From Cristatella mucedo (lineage: Eukaryota > Bryozoa > Phylactolaemata > Cristatellidae), in the NCBI GenBank assembly GCA_009760855.2, contig WPIO01000096.1:866001-930000 (forward strand): a DNA stretch of 64,000 nt, read 5' to 3'. Both the position numbers and the translations under genes were made by a program. Under the pieces are notes generated by a model. It did no database searches and was not told the DNA's origin. It worked only from the letters and a program-made list of their open reading frames with translations. Numbering within the stretch: position 1 is the first letter of the stretch; each line of letters opens with the position of its first letter. This document shows, in pieces, positions 43,890 through 55,464 of the stretch.

Positions 43890-43936
<47 letters not shown>
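43887..43936. repeat. (GA)n microsatellite
   Basis: About 50 bases of GA with one AAAG interruption at the start. Confidence 0.95.
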
Positions 43937-43938
<2 letters not shown>

Positions 43939-44670
43939 ACGGTAGCTCAACCCTGATCTACTACGGCATCAGCAGCTAACGCCCCAAGTTTTCAGAGGCT
44001 TCCGCCAGCCACCAGTCGAGCCTTCTGCGACTAGACAGCCACCTGCCGGATCGGTGACAGACATAAACCTCGGCCGCCGATCAGCCCGCGCCCCTGCGCG
44101 CTCGCTCGCTCGCGCGCGCGCGACGCTCCCGACGGAGGCATGACCGGGGATGGCGAGAAGTGGATCGATCCGCGCTAGCGGAGCCTCGCGCGGCACAGCG
44201 AGTCCCGTCGTTCGTGGCGCGGTCTGCCCTCTCTAGACGGAAGTGTGTCGCAGCGCCAAGCAGCAGCAGCACTCGAGTGCCGAGCAACTCGAAATGGCGA
44301 CACTGAGCGGACGCGGAGCGCGCAGCAACGCATGGCAGGACGAGCGGCTACGCGGCCGCGGATCTCGGTGGCGACGTCTTGGACGGAGCGGCCGAGCGAC
44401 GCACGACTATGACGCCGACGCAGGGAGGACGCGAGGGCGAGCGGAGGCGTTCGTCGCGCTTTGGAGAGAGCGGCGGCAGCAGCGGCGTCCGTCGTCCCGG
44501 CAGGAGATAGGCTACATCGGCGAAGATGCAGCAGCAGCAGCAGCAGCAGCAGCGCTCGCGCGCCCGATCGCCCGAGATCGCTCAACGTCGACCGAAAGCG
44601 CGTTGGATGCGCCGGCGCGCGCTCGGCGCTGCGCTCGCGACGGCGCGCGAGCATCGGTGCCTTGGCTCAC

Positions 44671-44953
44671 CGAAGTGGTGGTGGTGGTGGTGCTGCTGCT
44701 CTCGCACCGCCGACCCGAGCTCGACGGTGGCCACCGGTGGCGGCGGCAGCAGCGGCGGCGGCATCCATTTCGAGGCGGCGGCGGCGGCGGCGGCTGCGTA
44801 GGCGTGGGACGCCGCCTCGGCTAAGCCACTGTCGGCCGCCGACATCAGCGCTTCGGTCATGTCGGCGTGCTCAGGTCCGACGGCTGCTCCAACGGCGTCG
44901 AGCAGCGCTTTGGGCGTCTCCAGGATGTGCTGCACGGAGAAGCTGGCCGCCAT
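44671..44953 (-). CDS. Nkx2: NK2-class homeobox gene, coding exon 1 with tinman (TN) motif
   Basis: The start ATG at 44953-44951 has a strong context (A at -3, G at +4). The 283-base exon gives 94 codons plus one base. Residues 1-18 are MAASFSVQHILETPKALL: FSV-x-x-IL-x-x-P is the TN/Eh1-like motif at the N-terminus of NK2-class factors, which recruits Groucho/TLE co-repressors. An Ala-rich stretch, a Pro/Leu-rich stretch and six His follow. It ends TTCG/GTGAGC, a consensus donor whose phase matches the exon 2 acceptor. The frame stays open 5' to another ATG at 45154, adding 67 Ala/Arg-rich residues; I reject that start because the TN motif normally lies near the N-terminus. Total protein 368 residues. 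Confidence 0.9.
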
Positions 44954-45269
44954 CCTTCGGCGGCGGCGGCGGCGGCGGCGGCGAGGTCCAAAGTTCTGCG
45001 ACTGTAGCGGATCGCGAACGCCGACTGCCCGCAGCCCCGGGGCGAGCGCGGAACGCCGGCAGCTGTCCAAACCGACGGATACCTGTCGGACGAGAGGAGG
45101 AGGAGCTGCTGCCGCCGCCGCCGCTGCCGCGCTAGCGCTAGCAGACAGAAACAAGCTGCGGCGGATGTCAAATGTCGCGCTCGCGAGCGCGCGCGCGCGC
45201 GCTCGCTCGCGAGCGGAGGTCCCGATAGGATAGCTGCGCGCGCACGCCGCGAGCTGCAGGCTCGCGTTA

Positions 45270-45296
45270 GCCGCGTCCGCCGCAGGCGGACGCGGC
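45270..45296. other. Perfect 12-bp inverted repeat, 3-base loop
   Basis: GCCGCGTCCGCC - GCA - GGCGGACGCGGC. About 320 bases upstream of the NK2 start codon, in CpG-rich DNA. Confidence 0.85.
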
Positions 45297-45411
45297 CGAC
45301 TTGCAGAGTTGGAGTGACGTGCCGAACGGAGTGAGCGAGGAGAGGCGGTCGCTGCGGACGCGAAAGTAAAAGTAAGCGCCTAGACTAAGCGTGCGTAAAG
45401 GCTAACTAACT

Positions 45412-45414
45412 GGA

Positions 45415-45474
<60 letters not shown>

Positions 45475-45475
45475 T

Positions 45476-45513
<38 letters not shown>
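45412..45513. repeat. (CGG)n trinucleotide repeat, about 34 units
   Basis: Nearly pure GGC/CGG with single GGA and CTG interruptions. It lies about 460-560 bases upstream of the NK2 start codon. Confidence 0.97.
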
Positions 45514-45516
<3 letters not shown>

Positions 45517-45640
45517 GTTAAGCGCGGCGAGACTTACGCAGCGTTAAGGCTGAGGTACAGCTGGAAGCCGCCGAAACGCTACTCGACGCGCTCCGCGCGC
45601 CGCCTCGCTCTGCCGCGCTCTGCCGCCCACCCTCCCCCCG

Positions 45641-46385
<745 letters not shown>

Positions 46386-46526
46386 CCCCGTAGACGGCAG
46401 AGAGGTCGGCTGCATTCCGAAGTCCGCACGCGCCCGAGAGCGAGCGCGCGCGCGCCATGGGCACTTCTCTATAGTCATCTCCCCTGCTCCTCCCGCGCTG
46501 CCGAGGTCTTCCGCTTGCTACGGATT

Positions 46527-46697
46527 CGGCGGCGGCGGCGGCGGCGGAGGCGGCGGAGGCGGCGGAGGCGGCGGAGGCGGCGGAGGCGGCGGAGGCGGCG
46601 GAGGCGGCGGAGGCGGCGGAGGCGGCGGAGGCGGCGGAGGCGGCGGAGGCGGCGGAGGCGGCGGAGGCGGCGGAGGCGGCGGAGGCGGCGGCGGTGG
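46527..46697. repeat. 9-bp G-rich minisatellite (GGAGGCGGC)n, about 17 units plus a CGG leader
   Basis: A CGG leader of about 20 bases is followed by regular GGAGGCGGC units to 46697. All frames give homopolymer-like Gly, Arg, Pro or Ala/Ser runs. The dense GG/GGG spacing on the plus strand is suited to G-quadruplex formation. Confidence 0.95.
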
Positions 46698-47030
46698 CAA
46701 AGGAGGCAGGGCCGATTGCTGACGGCGCACGCCTCTTCGCACACCTGCTTGCTGTCGCCTCCGGCACGGGACTTCGGCGGTGCATTTTCAGCCGCCGCAC
46801 GAGGCGGCGTTACGCTAGCGCCCGGGCGAGCGCGAGGTGACGCGGGACACGCGCGCACCACCGTCGCCGTCACCGCCGCACTGCAAAGGCCGCGTGGCGA
46901 CCACCGGTGTGCGATTCGGTGGATTTGTCGAATGGCGATGATAATTGCGACAGCGGCGCCTATTTAGACCGCGCTCAGTTCAGCATCATTTTCTGGATAA
47001 GCCGCATAGGCCGGACAGGAAGCCGAGCTG
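46698..47030. other. No supported gene
   Basis: GC-rich unique sequence up to the SINE at 47031. Confidence 0.5.
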
Positions 47031-47160
47031 GTTTGGCCCAGTGGTTAAAGTATTCACCGCGACCGAGGTACGGCTGGTCAAGGTCGTGTGTTCGAGCGCC
47101 GCGGCAAATGTATAGCGCTTGAATAGAGATTTTAATCGCTACGCAAATGAATAGCATATT
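47031..47160 (+). mobile_element. SINE family 1, copy 3
   Basis: GCCGAGCTGGTTTGGCCCAG and TGGTTAAAGTATTCACCGCG match copy 1. The B-box region reads GTGTTCGAGCG, followed by the tail TATAGCGCTTGAATAGAGAT. The second hairpin arm is lost or very diverged. Confidence 0.82.
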
Positions 47161-47249
47161 TTTATTGACCGTTTAGGGTGTGGGCGTGTCCCGCAAGTGA
47201 AGGCACAGTGCATTGCAGCACTTTGAATGATTCGCACACAGATTCGGGG

Positions 47250-47346
47250 AGGCGGAGGCACGAGGCGGAGGCACGAGGCTGAGGCACGAGGCGGAGGTAC
47301 GAGGCGGAGGCACGAGGCGGAGGCACGAGGCGGAGGCACGAGACGG
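47250..47346. repeat. 12-bp minisatellite (GGAGGCACGAGGC-like)
   Basis: About eight units of GAGGCACGAGGC with variants (GCTGAG, GTACGA). Frames across it give repeated Arg/His/Glu/Ala or Ser/Cys/Leu peptides, which are artefacts. Confidence 0.92.
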
Positions 47347-48360
47347 AGCTTTGCGGAGGTTCAATTTCACCACAAATGTTGTCATGTCCCGAGATGTCCG
47401 CGTGACGCGAGTCAGGCAGAAATTCCAGGTCCTCGGTACGGGAGGCACGGCGCAGGCGCCGACGACGCGGTCCCTCGAGGAGTGTGTCGCTCGGCTCGGC
47501 CGGTTGAAGCCGCAGCCAAACGAAAAGGGTCAGGAAGCAGGGGTCAGAGGTCAGGGCGCGGGGTGGGCGGTGTCGTGTGGTGGGGTCGCGGGCAGCGAGG
47601 GCTGCGCGGAGGACGGTGCGCGCGCTGTGCGCAGGTCTTCCGCCGAGGAAAATCGAAGCGAGGGAACGAGAGGACGAAGGTAAAAGTGAGCGCCATAACT
47701 TGAAGTCGGTGCGCCGCCGCTGCAGGCAGCGCTGGAGAGGCAGCGAAGCGGAAGCACTTGGATGCGGCAGTTGCGCGGCGACGCAGGCGGACAGGCGACC
47801 TGTGCAGTCGAGCTGTGCACCGATGCTGAGCTTTTCTTGTTGCGAAGGCAAGACAAATGTGCGCGAAGAGGTTCACTGCGGGTGTCAAGGCAATGCGTGT
47901 CGCAAATGCGTCGACCGCCCACTGCGTGGCCGCTGCGGCGTCGGCGGCCACGGACCGGCGCCTCAACCGACGGTCGCCGCGATCTCATCCCCACTACGGC
48001 GGCGCCGCCGCGCTGCCCCGCTGCCGGGAGGCGGCGGCGGAGGCAGGCGGAGCGCAGGCGCTCAATCTAATACGACCGCAGCCCGCGTCGGCGAGCATCG
48101 AGCAGCACCGCGCGCTGCGGCCAGCTGGCGAGGGCGAGGGCGCGGGCGAAGGCGAAGGCGCTCCCTTCGCCAGAGGGCGAAGCGAGCTGGCAGTGACGCG
48201 AGGTGCGGGGATGCCTCGCCGGCTCTAGAGGCCGCTCGCGGCGCAGACGTGTCCGACGTGGCGACGCGAGCGGCTTGCAGCGGCGGCCTCGAGCGGCGTC
48301 GTCGCCCTTGCGACGAGACCGAGGCTGAGGTCCGGCAGCCCGGCCGCTGCGGCGGCCGCT

Positions 48361-48397
<37 letters not shown>

Positions 48398-48714
48398 AGA
48401 GCGTCGGCGTCGCTCTGCGGCGGCGTCGCCCAGTGAGGTAGAGTATTCCTTTTTTTTCGCGTTGCTTTTTGCGAATAGAGCTTAAGAGAGGCTGCCTCGC
48501 GGGCTCGCGCGAGCGGAAGCGGAAGTTCAGCCAGTGGGCGTAGACGTTCGAATGACAAGCGTCAGTGAGTGACGTGGACGGGCGGACGGAGAGGAGCGGG
48601 AGAGGCGAGCGGCGGCGGCGGCGGCGGCGTTCGCTATTTCGACGCGGCTCGGCGACTGTACGGCAATCGAAACGAGACGCTTCGCCGTATCAGCGCAGGA
48701 AACATTCAGGCAAG

Positions 48715-48745
<31 letters not shown>

Positions 48746-49026
48746 AGCAGCAGCAGCAGCGGCGGCGGCAGGCTGAGATTTCCTCCACAAGCCGCGGTGG
48801 GTTAGACGATGAGAATTTTGCATAGACATCGTCGCTTAGACTGCACCATTTGAGTTGGCGACGCATCTCAGCGTCACCAACATTCTGCCTCGACGATTGA
48901 AAAGAGGAGTGATCGCCTTTCGTTCCTCGAGCTTTCGTGCCGGATTAAGATCTTTTTCGGACGAAACGCAGCCAAAAACGCAGCCTCGGTCGTCCACGGC
49001 CGCCGCCGCGCGCTCGCGCCTCCCGT
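47347..49026. other. CpG-rich sequence, no supported gene
   Basis: Contains CGG/CCG tracts (48358-48397, 48609-48630, 48716-48770, the last running into CAG). Frames of 130-300 codons on both strands are Arg/Ala/Gly-rich and antisense to each other. None carries a domain or convincing splice sites. Confidence 0.45.
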
Positions 49027-49143
49027 GCAGCAGCGCCGAGTGAGAGCTCGCGTACAGTAGCTCTCGAGAGCTCGCGTACAGCAGCGCCGAGTGAGAGCTC
49101 GCGTACAGCAACGCCGAGAGCTCGCGTACAGCAGCACCGAGCG
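49027..49143. repeat. Minisatellite, about four units of 21-33 bases
   Basis: The core GAGAGCTCGCGTACAGCAGC recurs four times with alternating GCCGAGT spacers. The unit holds a palindromic GAGCTC. Confidence 0.85.
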
Positions 49144-49344
49144 CAAATCGGACGCTGCGTCGCCGCATCCTCGGGGCCGCAGGCGCGCAGCCCAGCTGGC
49201 AGCAGCGCGTCCGTCACGTGTGCGAGACCCGGGCGCGAGACGGCTGCCAGGCTGCCAACCATGATGTCGGTCGTTTCCCATTTATAGGTTTGCGAAGTGC
49301 CCAACTTGTTTAAAGACACGGCATTTAGATTTAAATGTAATTAG

Positions 49345-49497
49345 TTCGCACAGTGCGCCCTAAGAGAACTTTTTATCTATCCAGGCACTTCACGTATGCC
49401 ACGGGGCTCGAGCCCACGACCTCGGTCATTACATACTTTCACTTTGACCTCGGTCGTTAAAGACGGGCGCATTGACCACTGGGCCACACTAGGGCGC
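49345..49497 (-). mobile_element. SINE family 1, copy 4
   Basis: The minus strand has GTGTGGCCCAGTGGTCAATG, an internal tandem duplication of GACCGAGGTC plus flanking bases, a B-box GGGCTCGAGCCCC and the LINE A-type tail GTGCCTGGATAGATAAAAAG then TTCTCTTAGGGCGCAC. Confidence 0.82.
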
Positions 49498-49619
49498 GCG
49501 AAGAAAACGCGTAGATTCACAGTGCTTCGCTGCCGCGCGACGAGAGATGGTCGTGATGCCACCAAACGATAAGCTGGTAGTGTGATGAGACACGGAGACA
49601 GCGAAAGACTAGAATGTGA

Positions 49620-49888
49620 GCGAGAGAGAGCGAGAGTATAAAGAGGCGGAAGAGTAAGAGAGTAGAAAGAGTAGAAAGTAAGAGAGCGAAGAGATAGAGG
49701 GGGAGAGATAGGGAGGGAGAGAGACAGACAGACTGAAAAACAGACAGACAGACAGACAGACAGATAGACAGACAGATAGGGAGAGAGAGACAGACAGATA
49801 GACAGACAGACAGGGAGAGAGACAGACAGATAGACAGGGAGAGAGGGAGGGAGAGAGAGAGAGAGAGAGAGAAAATGAGTGAAAGACT

Positions 49889-49921
<33 letters not shown>

Positions 49922-50008
49922 CAGACTGAGACAGACAGGGAGAGAGACAGACAGACAGATAGAGAGATAGACAGACAGAGAGAGAAAGAGAGAGACAGAC
50001 CGACAGAT

Positions 50009-50088
<80 letters not shown>
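49620..50088. repeat. Complex GA/GACA/GATA microsatellite
   Basis: Irregular AGAGAC, GACA and AGATAGAC units to about 50000, then nearly pure (GA)n to 50088. Confidence 0.95.
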
Positions 50089-50092
<4 letters not shown>

Positions 50093-51096
50093 GCATGACG
50101 GCAGTAATGCCTTTCTGTTTGCTGACGCTCATCCACGCCGTGCTAGAAGTCAGAGGTCGCCATGTCAGAGGCGCGCGAGCCTCCGCTGCTTCACGCGCGC
50201 GCAAGCGCAATAAAGCGGGGCTGGACCAAAGCCCTATCGAGGCGACCAACCCAGCACGCACCGAGGCGAGAGGCGCGCGCGTCGTCTGCTCCAAAATATC
50301 ACTTCTAGATCGAGCGTCGAGCGCGCGCAAGCAGCTGCAGCAGCCAACTGGCGCTACTCACAGCGGCGACGGTTCTCCGTCCGACGACGTCAGAGAGCTG
50401 CCGCAGCGGCAGCGACGACGGAGTGCGCGGCCGTTGCGAAGAGCGTCCGGAGCGACGCACTGCGCGGCTCTGCCGTCCGGCTGCAGCGAGCGGTCGCCAC
50501 CTCCACCGTCTGCTCGGACGCTACGCGCTAAGGGCGGCGGCGGGCGGCGGCGGGCGGCGGCGGACGGCGGAGGCTGTAATTTATAGCGGCGAGCCGCTCG
50601 CGCGAAGCGGCGAGCCGACGCACGCGTGTTATGGACTAACAAGCGCAGCACTTACCGCCAACATGTCTCAATTCTTCCGAGTTCCGGACCGGAAGGGCCG
50701 TGGAGAACGGAGTCGAGCGACGGCCGCCGAGGCGGTCGAGGGCGACCCGGAAACGGCGGCGAGGAGCGCAAACACTGGTGCGCTCTCGCGCACTCGCCCG
50801 CGGCGTCGCTCCGATCTCTAACCTCGACGCCGCACTGGACAAAGAATACCGGACAGCGAGCATGTTCAGCTCGCTCGTCGGCGCGTCGCTCGTCGGCGCG
50901 TCGTTTGACGCGGCGCGTCCTGGCGGCGCGCGCCGATCGAAGGGGGCACTCGCTCGCTCTCGCCCTCTGTGCGGCTCTAGCGCGTCTTTGAGCGGCGTGC
51001 GCCCACCCGCCCACCAGCAGTCGGCTGTCAGCAAACCCGCCATTTTAGGCAAGCGGCGATACGGGGCGCCCGCGCGCGCATGTCGTCACTCGGGTT

Positions 51097-51097
<1 letters not shown>

Positions 51098-51154
<57 letters not shown>

Positions 51155-51166
51155 AGGCGGCGGCGG
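51098..51166. repeat. (CGG)n trinucleotide repeat
   Basis: About 23 GGC/CGG units with one GGA interruption. Confidence 0.95.
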
Positions 51167-52282
51167 CTCCAGCTACGGAGGCGCGCGAGCGTGGGAACGA
51201 GCGGCGGCGCCGTCGGCGGGCGGCGGCGGCGTCGGCGGGCGGCGGTGGAGGCGGCGGGCGGCGGAGGTGGTTACGGCGGGTAGCCTTCGACGCCCTCGTT
51301 CGGCGCCCGCTTCGTCTACTCTGCCGCCGGCGATCGATAAGCAGCGGAGCGTCGCTAACTCGCGCGGTCAACAGAAATCCAAGCGCAGCAGACGCTAAAT
51401 TAGCGTCTGCTTGAACGGCGTCGTTCGAGCGTCCACGCGCCGCGCAGGTCACGAGCTCACGATGCGCAGTATGCACCGAAAACGTGAGAGAGATGGCGTC
51501 CCTGGAGACGCGCAAGCGCGAGCTGGCGAGGCGAGCGAGAAACGGTCGCGACGATGTGGCGAGATATGGAAGCAAGGGTTGAGGAGGTCAATCGGTGTCA
51601 ATCAGAGCCGTTGCCCGTCGTTAACGCCCGACTGGCATCGTCGAACGAAAGCGGTCTCGAGATCTCGCTCGCGACGGGATGAGGCCTGGGCGGGGAGAGC
51701 GCACGCCGGCGCTGAAAGCCAGACGAACGTGTTCGGGGCCGCTGCCTCATGACCCATGACCCGTAATAACGCCGCGACCCGTGACCCTCGGCTGCCTCGT
51801 CGCTGCTGCTGCCAAAACCGAGGTTCAAGTCGCACCGCTGGTCGGCGGGCGAGTGCATTAAAAGTCGCGCCACCTACAGCGAGAGTGAGTCCATTCGTGC
51901 ACGGCCATTGCGACTGCGTCGCGTAGTTTGCCTTTTCGCGAAGAAATGGCGGAGGCTCATCGACGCCATTCCTTCGTCGGCGACCGCAGGTGTCGCACCG
52001 TGGCCAGCGGATAACTCCGCGACCCGTGACCCGTAATAACGCAGCGACCTGTGACCCATGACCTCCTAGTCGTTCCCCGTTGCGGCGGCGGCGGCGGCTA
52101 CGGCGGCCAACGCCGTGGCGCGGAGAGAGACGCGCGCGCGGCGATTTCGCTTGAGATCCCAGCGAACCTCGCTGGTGATTCGATGGAATCTCGAGGCAAA
52201 GGAGGTCGGCCGAGTCTCTTGCCTCCACGCGGCGGGCGCTCGTAACCGGCAGATGCGCACGTCTGCACTTCAGTCGTACGAC

Positions 52283-52530
52283 GTCCTGTCACCTGCCGCC
52301 GACTGCGGCATACACTTTCTAGCCATCCTGGGCTGCTACTACCGTGCTACTCACTCCCTCAAATACCCTCTTGACTCTTTATGCGCTTCTCACTTTCTCT
52401 TTGTTGCATGAGATGAACTCTGATGGCTTCCGGTAGTCGCTCGAGCTTCGGGGGCGCTATAGCAAAAAACTCGCCTGCATAGCACCAGCATAGTCTCTGT
52501 GACTTTGTGCATTTGCACACGGAGACACGT
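52283..52530 (+). mobile_element. LINE family B 3' end, diverged
   Basis: Colinear with the 3' end of 35231-35819: GTCCTGTCACCTGCCGCCGA, GGGCTGCTACTACCGTGCTA, CTCACTTTCTCTTTGTTGCA, GGGGCGCTATAGCAAAAAAC and TCTGTGACTTTGTGCA. The ATTAC tail is eroded to GGAGACACG. Confidence 0.7.
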
Positions 52531-53329
52531 CAAGTCGCGTACGGTGACGGATGGTACGATTGCCACTTCTTTTAGCCCGAGAACGAGATCTTTATAGACG
52601 GGGGGGGGTGACCTTTTTCAACCGTCCGCTGACGGCGTGCCGGAGCCGACGGACATGGGTAAACACATTCGCGGCGTTCGTCGCAGCCGACGCTGCACTT
52701 TGGTCGCCGCGCCCAACCGGCGCGACGCCAAAGTGCATCGTCGGCGTAGCGCGTCTTTAGCGCCACCAGCTCGGGACCACTGTTAGCAGTGTCTTGAGTC
52801 GAGCGTGCGTCGCCGCCCTCGCAGATCGCAGATGGCCACGTCCGAGCACGCGCGCGATCAATGACTCGCTGTCAGTGATTTCTGTCGCCTGCGGCGGCGC
52901 GAGAGCGCGGATGGGTGAAAGCATTCCGCCACACGTCGGATGGCGGCGATCGATCGCCGCGACGCTTTAGCGGCCGCGCGCCGTCGAGGCTGCCGCGGGC
53001 GGCAGCGGGCGACCGCAGCGCGGCGACGGGCAGATATCTCGCAGGCGTCCGCGGACGTTCGCGTCCGCGCAGACAATGCCGCCAGCGCGGACTCAATCGA
53101 ACCTGTCATTCGATACCTAAATGGACGCGCACGCGTTCGTGACGGCGGAAGGCTGCTGAAAGAAGTCGACGCACGGACGACCGCCTTCTGTAATGTTCTG
53201 CGGCTCCGCAATGCGCACGCGGCAGATACAGTTTCATCTTCCCACGTTTCAAGATCTCTCTCTCTCTCTCGCCGGCACCGCGCAGGGTAGCGCGCGCGAT
53301 GCGACAAAAACAATGCCGCCTGGACGTCC

Positions 53330-53460
53330 GGCAGAGCGCAGCCCATCGGTCGACGCCGATACGAGGCGCCGATAATCTCGCACTCGGCGGCGGCGGCGGC
53401 CGCGGCCGCGGCGGCGCGACGAGATGCGCCGCTGCCGCAGCACAGCACGTGTACGAGTAC
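53330..53460. repeat. Dispersed repeat Q, copy 1
   Basis: CATCGGTCGACGCCGATACG, GAGGCGCCGATAATCTCGCA and GGCGGCGCGACGAGATGCGC recur at 56465-56580. Class unknown. Confidence 0.6.
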
Positions 53461-53470
53461 GTACGTACGA

Positions 53471-53590
<120 letters not shown>

Positions 53591-53595
53591 TATAT

Positions 53596-55464
53596 CGATA
53601 CGTACGAGTATAATGTACGTGTAGGTGCACGAGCGCTGACGTCTCGCTTCTTTTCGCGGTCCCGCCCCGCCCCCCCGCCGCTCGCGGCGCACCCGAGCCA
53701 TGGCTCAGGCCGTCGGCTGCTCCTCCGCGACGTCTCCCGCTCAACGTCACCTGGAAGGGCAGCAGACGGCGGACGCCGCTCGGTGACCGCGTAGCCTCGG
53801 CTCCGGTGGCGTCGGTCAGGCCGCGCCGGGCACGTGCTCGCGTGTGCGCGTTCACCCGGCGCCCCGATCTCGGGCGGCTGGCAATTTCAGCCGGATCTCG
53901 GCGAAAACGTGTCCGAAAGCGTATTCATCGTCGTCTCATTTCTTTTGAAAGCGGTAAACTGCTGCCCGCTATTGCGGCGGATTATTCCGACGACCGAACT
54001 CGCCAAAATTATTTCTGTGTGCACGAATCTGCCGCGCTTGCAGAGGCGAGATTAGAGCGACGCTTGAAGAGATGCAAACAACTATTCTAGATATATATTC
54101 TTACTAGAGCAATGGCGGTGGTCACCAGAAGATTTGGCTATTTGAGTGGTTAAGAAAAATGTAATAGTCGCCCATCCTCGTCCTCGTGACGCTTCGGTAT
54201 CTGCACGTAAGCTTTTTCTGTCAGTCAATCGATCGCTACCTACGGGATATACGGGATATGAAAGAATTACGGCAACGGAAAGCAGGTAGCTGCTGTTAAA
54301 ATTCACGACAACAGAAGTTTGTTTACCGATTTACCAGTGTATGTAATTGTATCGATGTGATAAATGAGTAAAATTCCCCTGTTTATCGTTGGGGACAATA
54401 TCATATCGATTAGCAAAAGTGCAAAGTCTCCTGCCGAATAAAACGGTTCTGCAATATCAAATGATTTTTATAAATCAATTGCTAGCAAACAACATAAAGG
54501 CGTGCAATGAGACTGGCCGTAGCCTTTGACTTCCGCCGATGCACGGCATTGATTAAAGCATGCGTACGGAGTGCAAGTACTATTTCAGACCAGCAGCATA
54601 GAGGTGTTAAGATTGATTTCTGGAATATTCTATGAGCATCCTCTGTGGGTAATATTTCTCAATCGTCTTTGGCATGATCCAATAAGCGACACATCCTGCA
54701 GCATGCCGCCGCCTATTCAATACGAGCGTCTTTTCACGGCGATGAAGCAAGCTGGCGGCGCAGCCACCTGACTATCTTAACGGCACACCTTCTAGAATAT
54801 TTGGAGGCTAATGGACATACATATGTTTTAGCGATCAATTCTATGCAGACATACCGAATTGAGTGCTAATTGCACGCGAGGCGTATGGGACATAATAATA
54901 TCAGCTCAGAGTCAACCGGTCCGTGAATCAGTCTCCGAGGCCTCCGATCGCGCGGTATCGACTATCTGCCTCTCAGAAACGACTTCTTGGCCACTCCAGG
55001 CCCTGAGTGACTCTAAGCTTCCACGAGTCGATTCCGAGACTGCCGACAGTGCGACGGTCGAGACGGTAGTCTCTCGCTCGCTCTCGGTAGTCTAGCTTAC
55101 TTGGGCTCTACCTGCGTTGTATTGTTTCCACTTGTATTTGTAGTTGTATTATCTCCACTCGTAGTTGATTGGCACTCAACGGGCAAGTTGTGATTCTCTA
55201 AGAAGCGGAATGTGCGCATAGAGGGCTCATCAGAGATTGATCGCGAGAGAAAGAAAGAAAGAGAGGGAGATAGAGTGAGAGAGACAGAGAAAGACAGAAA
55301 GAGACAGAAAGACAAAGAGACAGAGAGACAGAGAGAGATCCCAGTGAGCCCAGAATATTTCCTGCAACGCATTACGTTAAAGTAAGACTTGTCTGGAATA
55401 TTCTACGAGCATCCTCTGTGGGTGATATTTCTCAACGGTCGTAAGTAACGAAGTAAAGTAAGAA
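53596..55464. other. No supported gene; pair of 48-base direct repeats
   Basis: GC-rich to about 53.9 kb, then average composition. TCTGGAATATTCTATGAGCA (54619-54666 block) recurs at 55392-55440 with few differences. A GA/AAAG-rich stretch lies at 55245-55340. Frames of 60-94 codons show no domain. Confidence 0.45.

Larger units (their letters stand above)
37859..44670 (-). other. NK2 intron 1 (about 6.8 kb)
   Basis: Runs from donor G/GTGAGC at 44670 to the acceptor at 37859. It holds GA/CT microsatellites (38754-39261), a 23-bp perfect hairpin (40645-40693), a CA tract (41657-41715), a plus-strand LINE A copy (42084-43068), and a CpG-rich part from 39.3 to 41.3 kb and from 43.4 kb on. A perfect TGACGTCA lies at 43749-43756. 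Regulatory elements are expected in such an intron but none can be claimed. Confidence 0.8.
44954..45640 (-). promoter_or_regulatory. Putative NK2 5' UTR/promoter region, CpG- and CGG-rich
   Basis: The sequence upstream of the start codon is extremely CpG-rich, has no TATA box I can see, and contains (CGG)n at 44955-44981 and 45412-45513 plus a perfect 12-bp hairpin at 45270-45296. The transcription start cannot be placed from sequence. Confidence 0.4.
50089..53329. other. CpG-rich sequence, no supported gene
   Basis: (CGG)n at 51098-51166 and smaller tracts at 50537-50570 and 52083-52098. A plausible translation start with good context (CCAACATG, 50662; MSQFFRVPDRKG) opens a 52-codon frame, too little to call a gene. 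A family B LINE fragment lies within, annotated separately. Confidence 0.4.

Noticed and set aside
47577-48485. 302-codon plus-strand frame in the CpG-rich block
   Set aside because: Arg/Gly/Ala-rich, stop-poor because of high GC, antisense frames equally open, no motif.
50626-50991. MSQFFRVPDRKG start with good Kozak context as the first exon of a gene
   Set aside because: Downstream peptide is low-complexity and no partner exon was found. Kept only as a remark.
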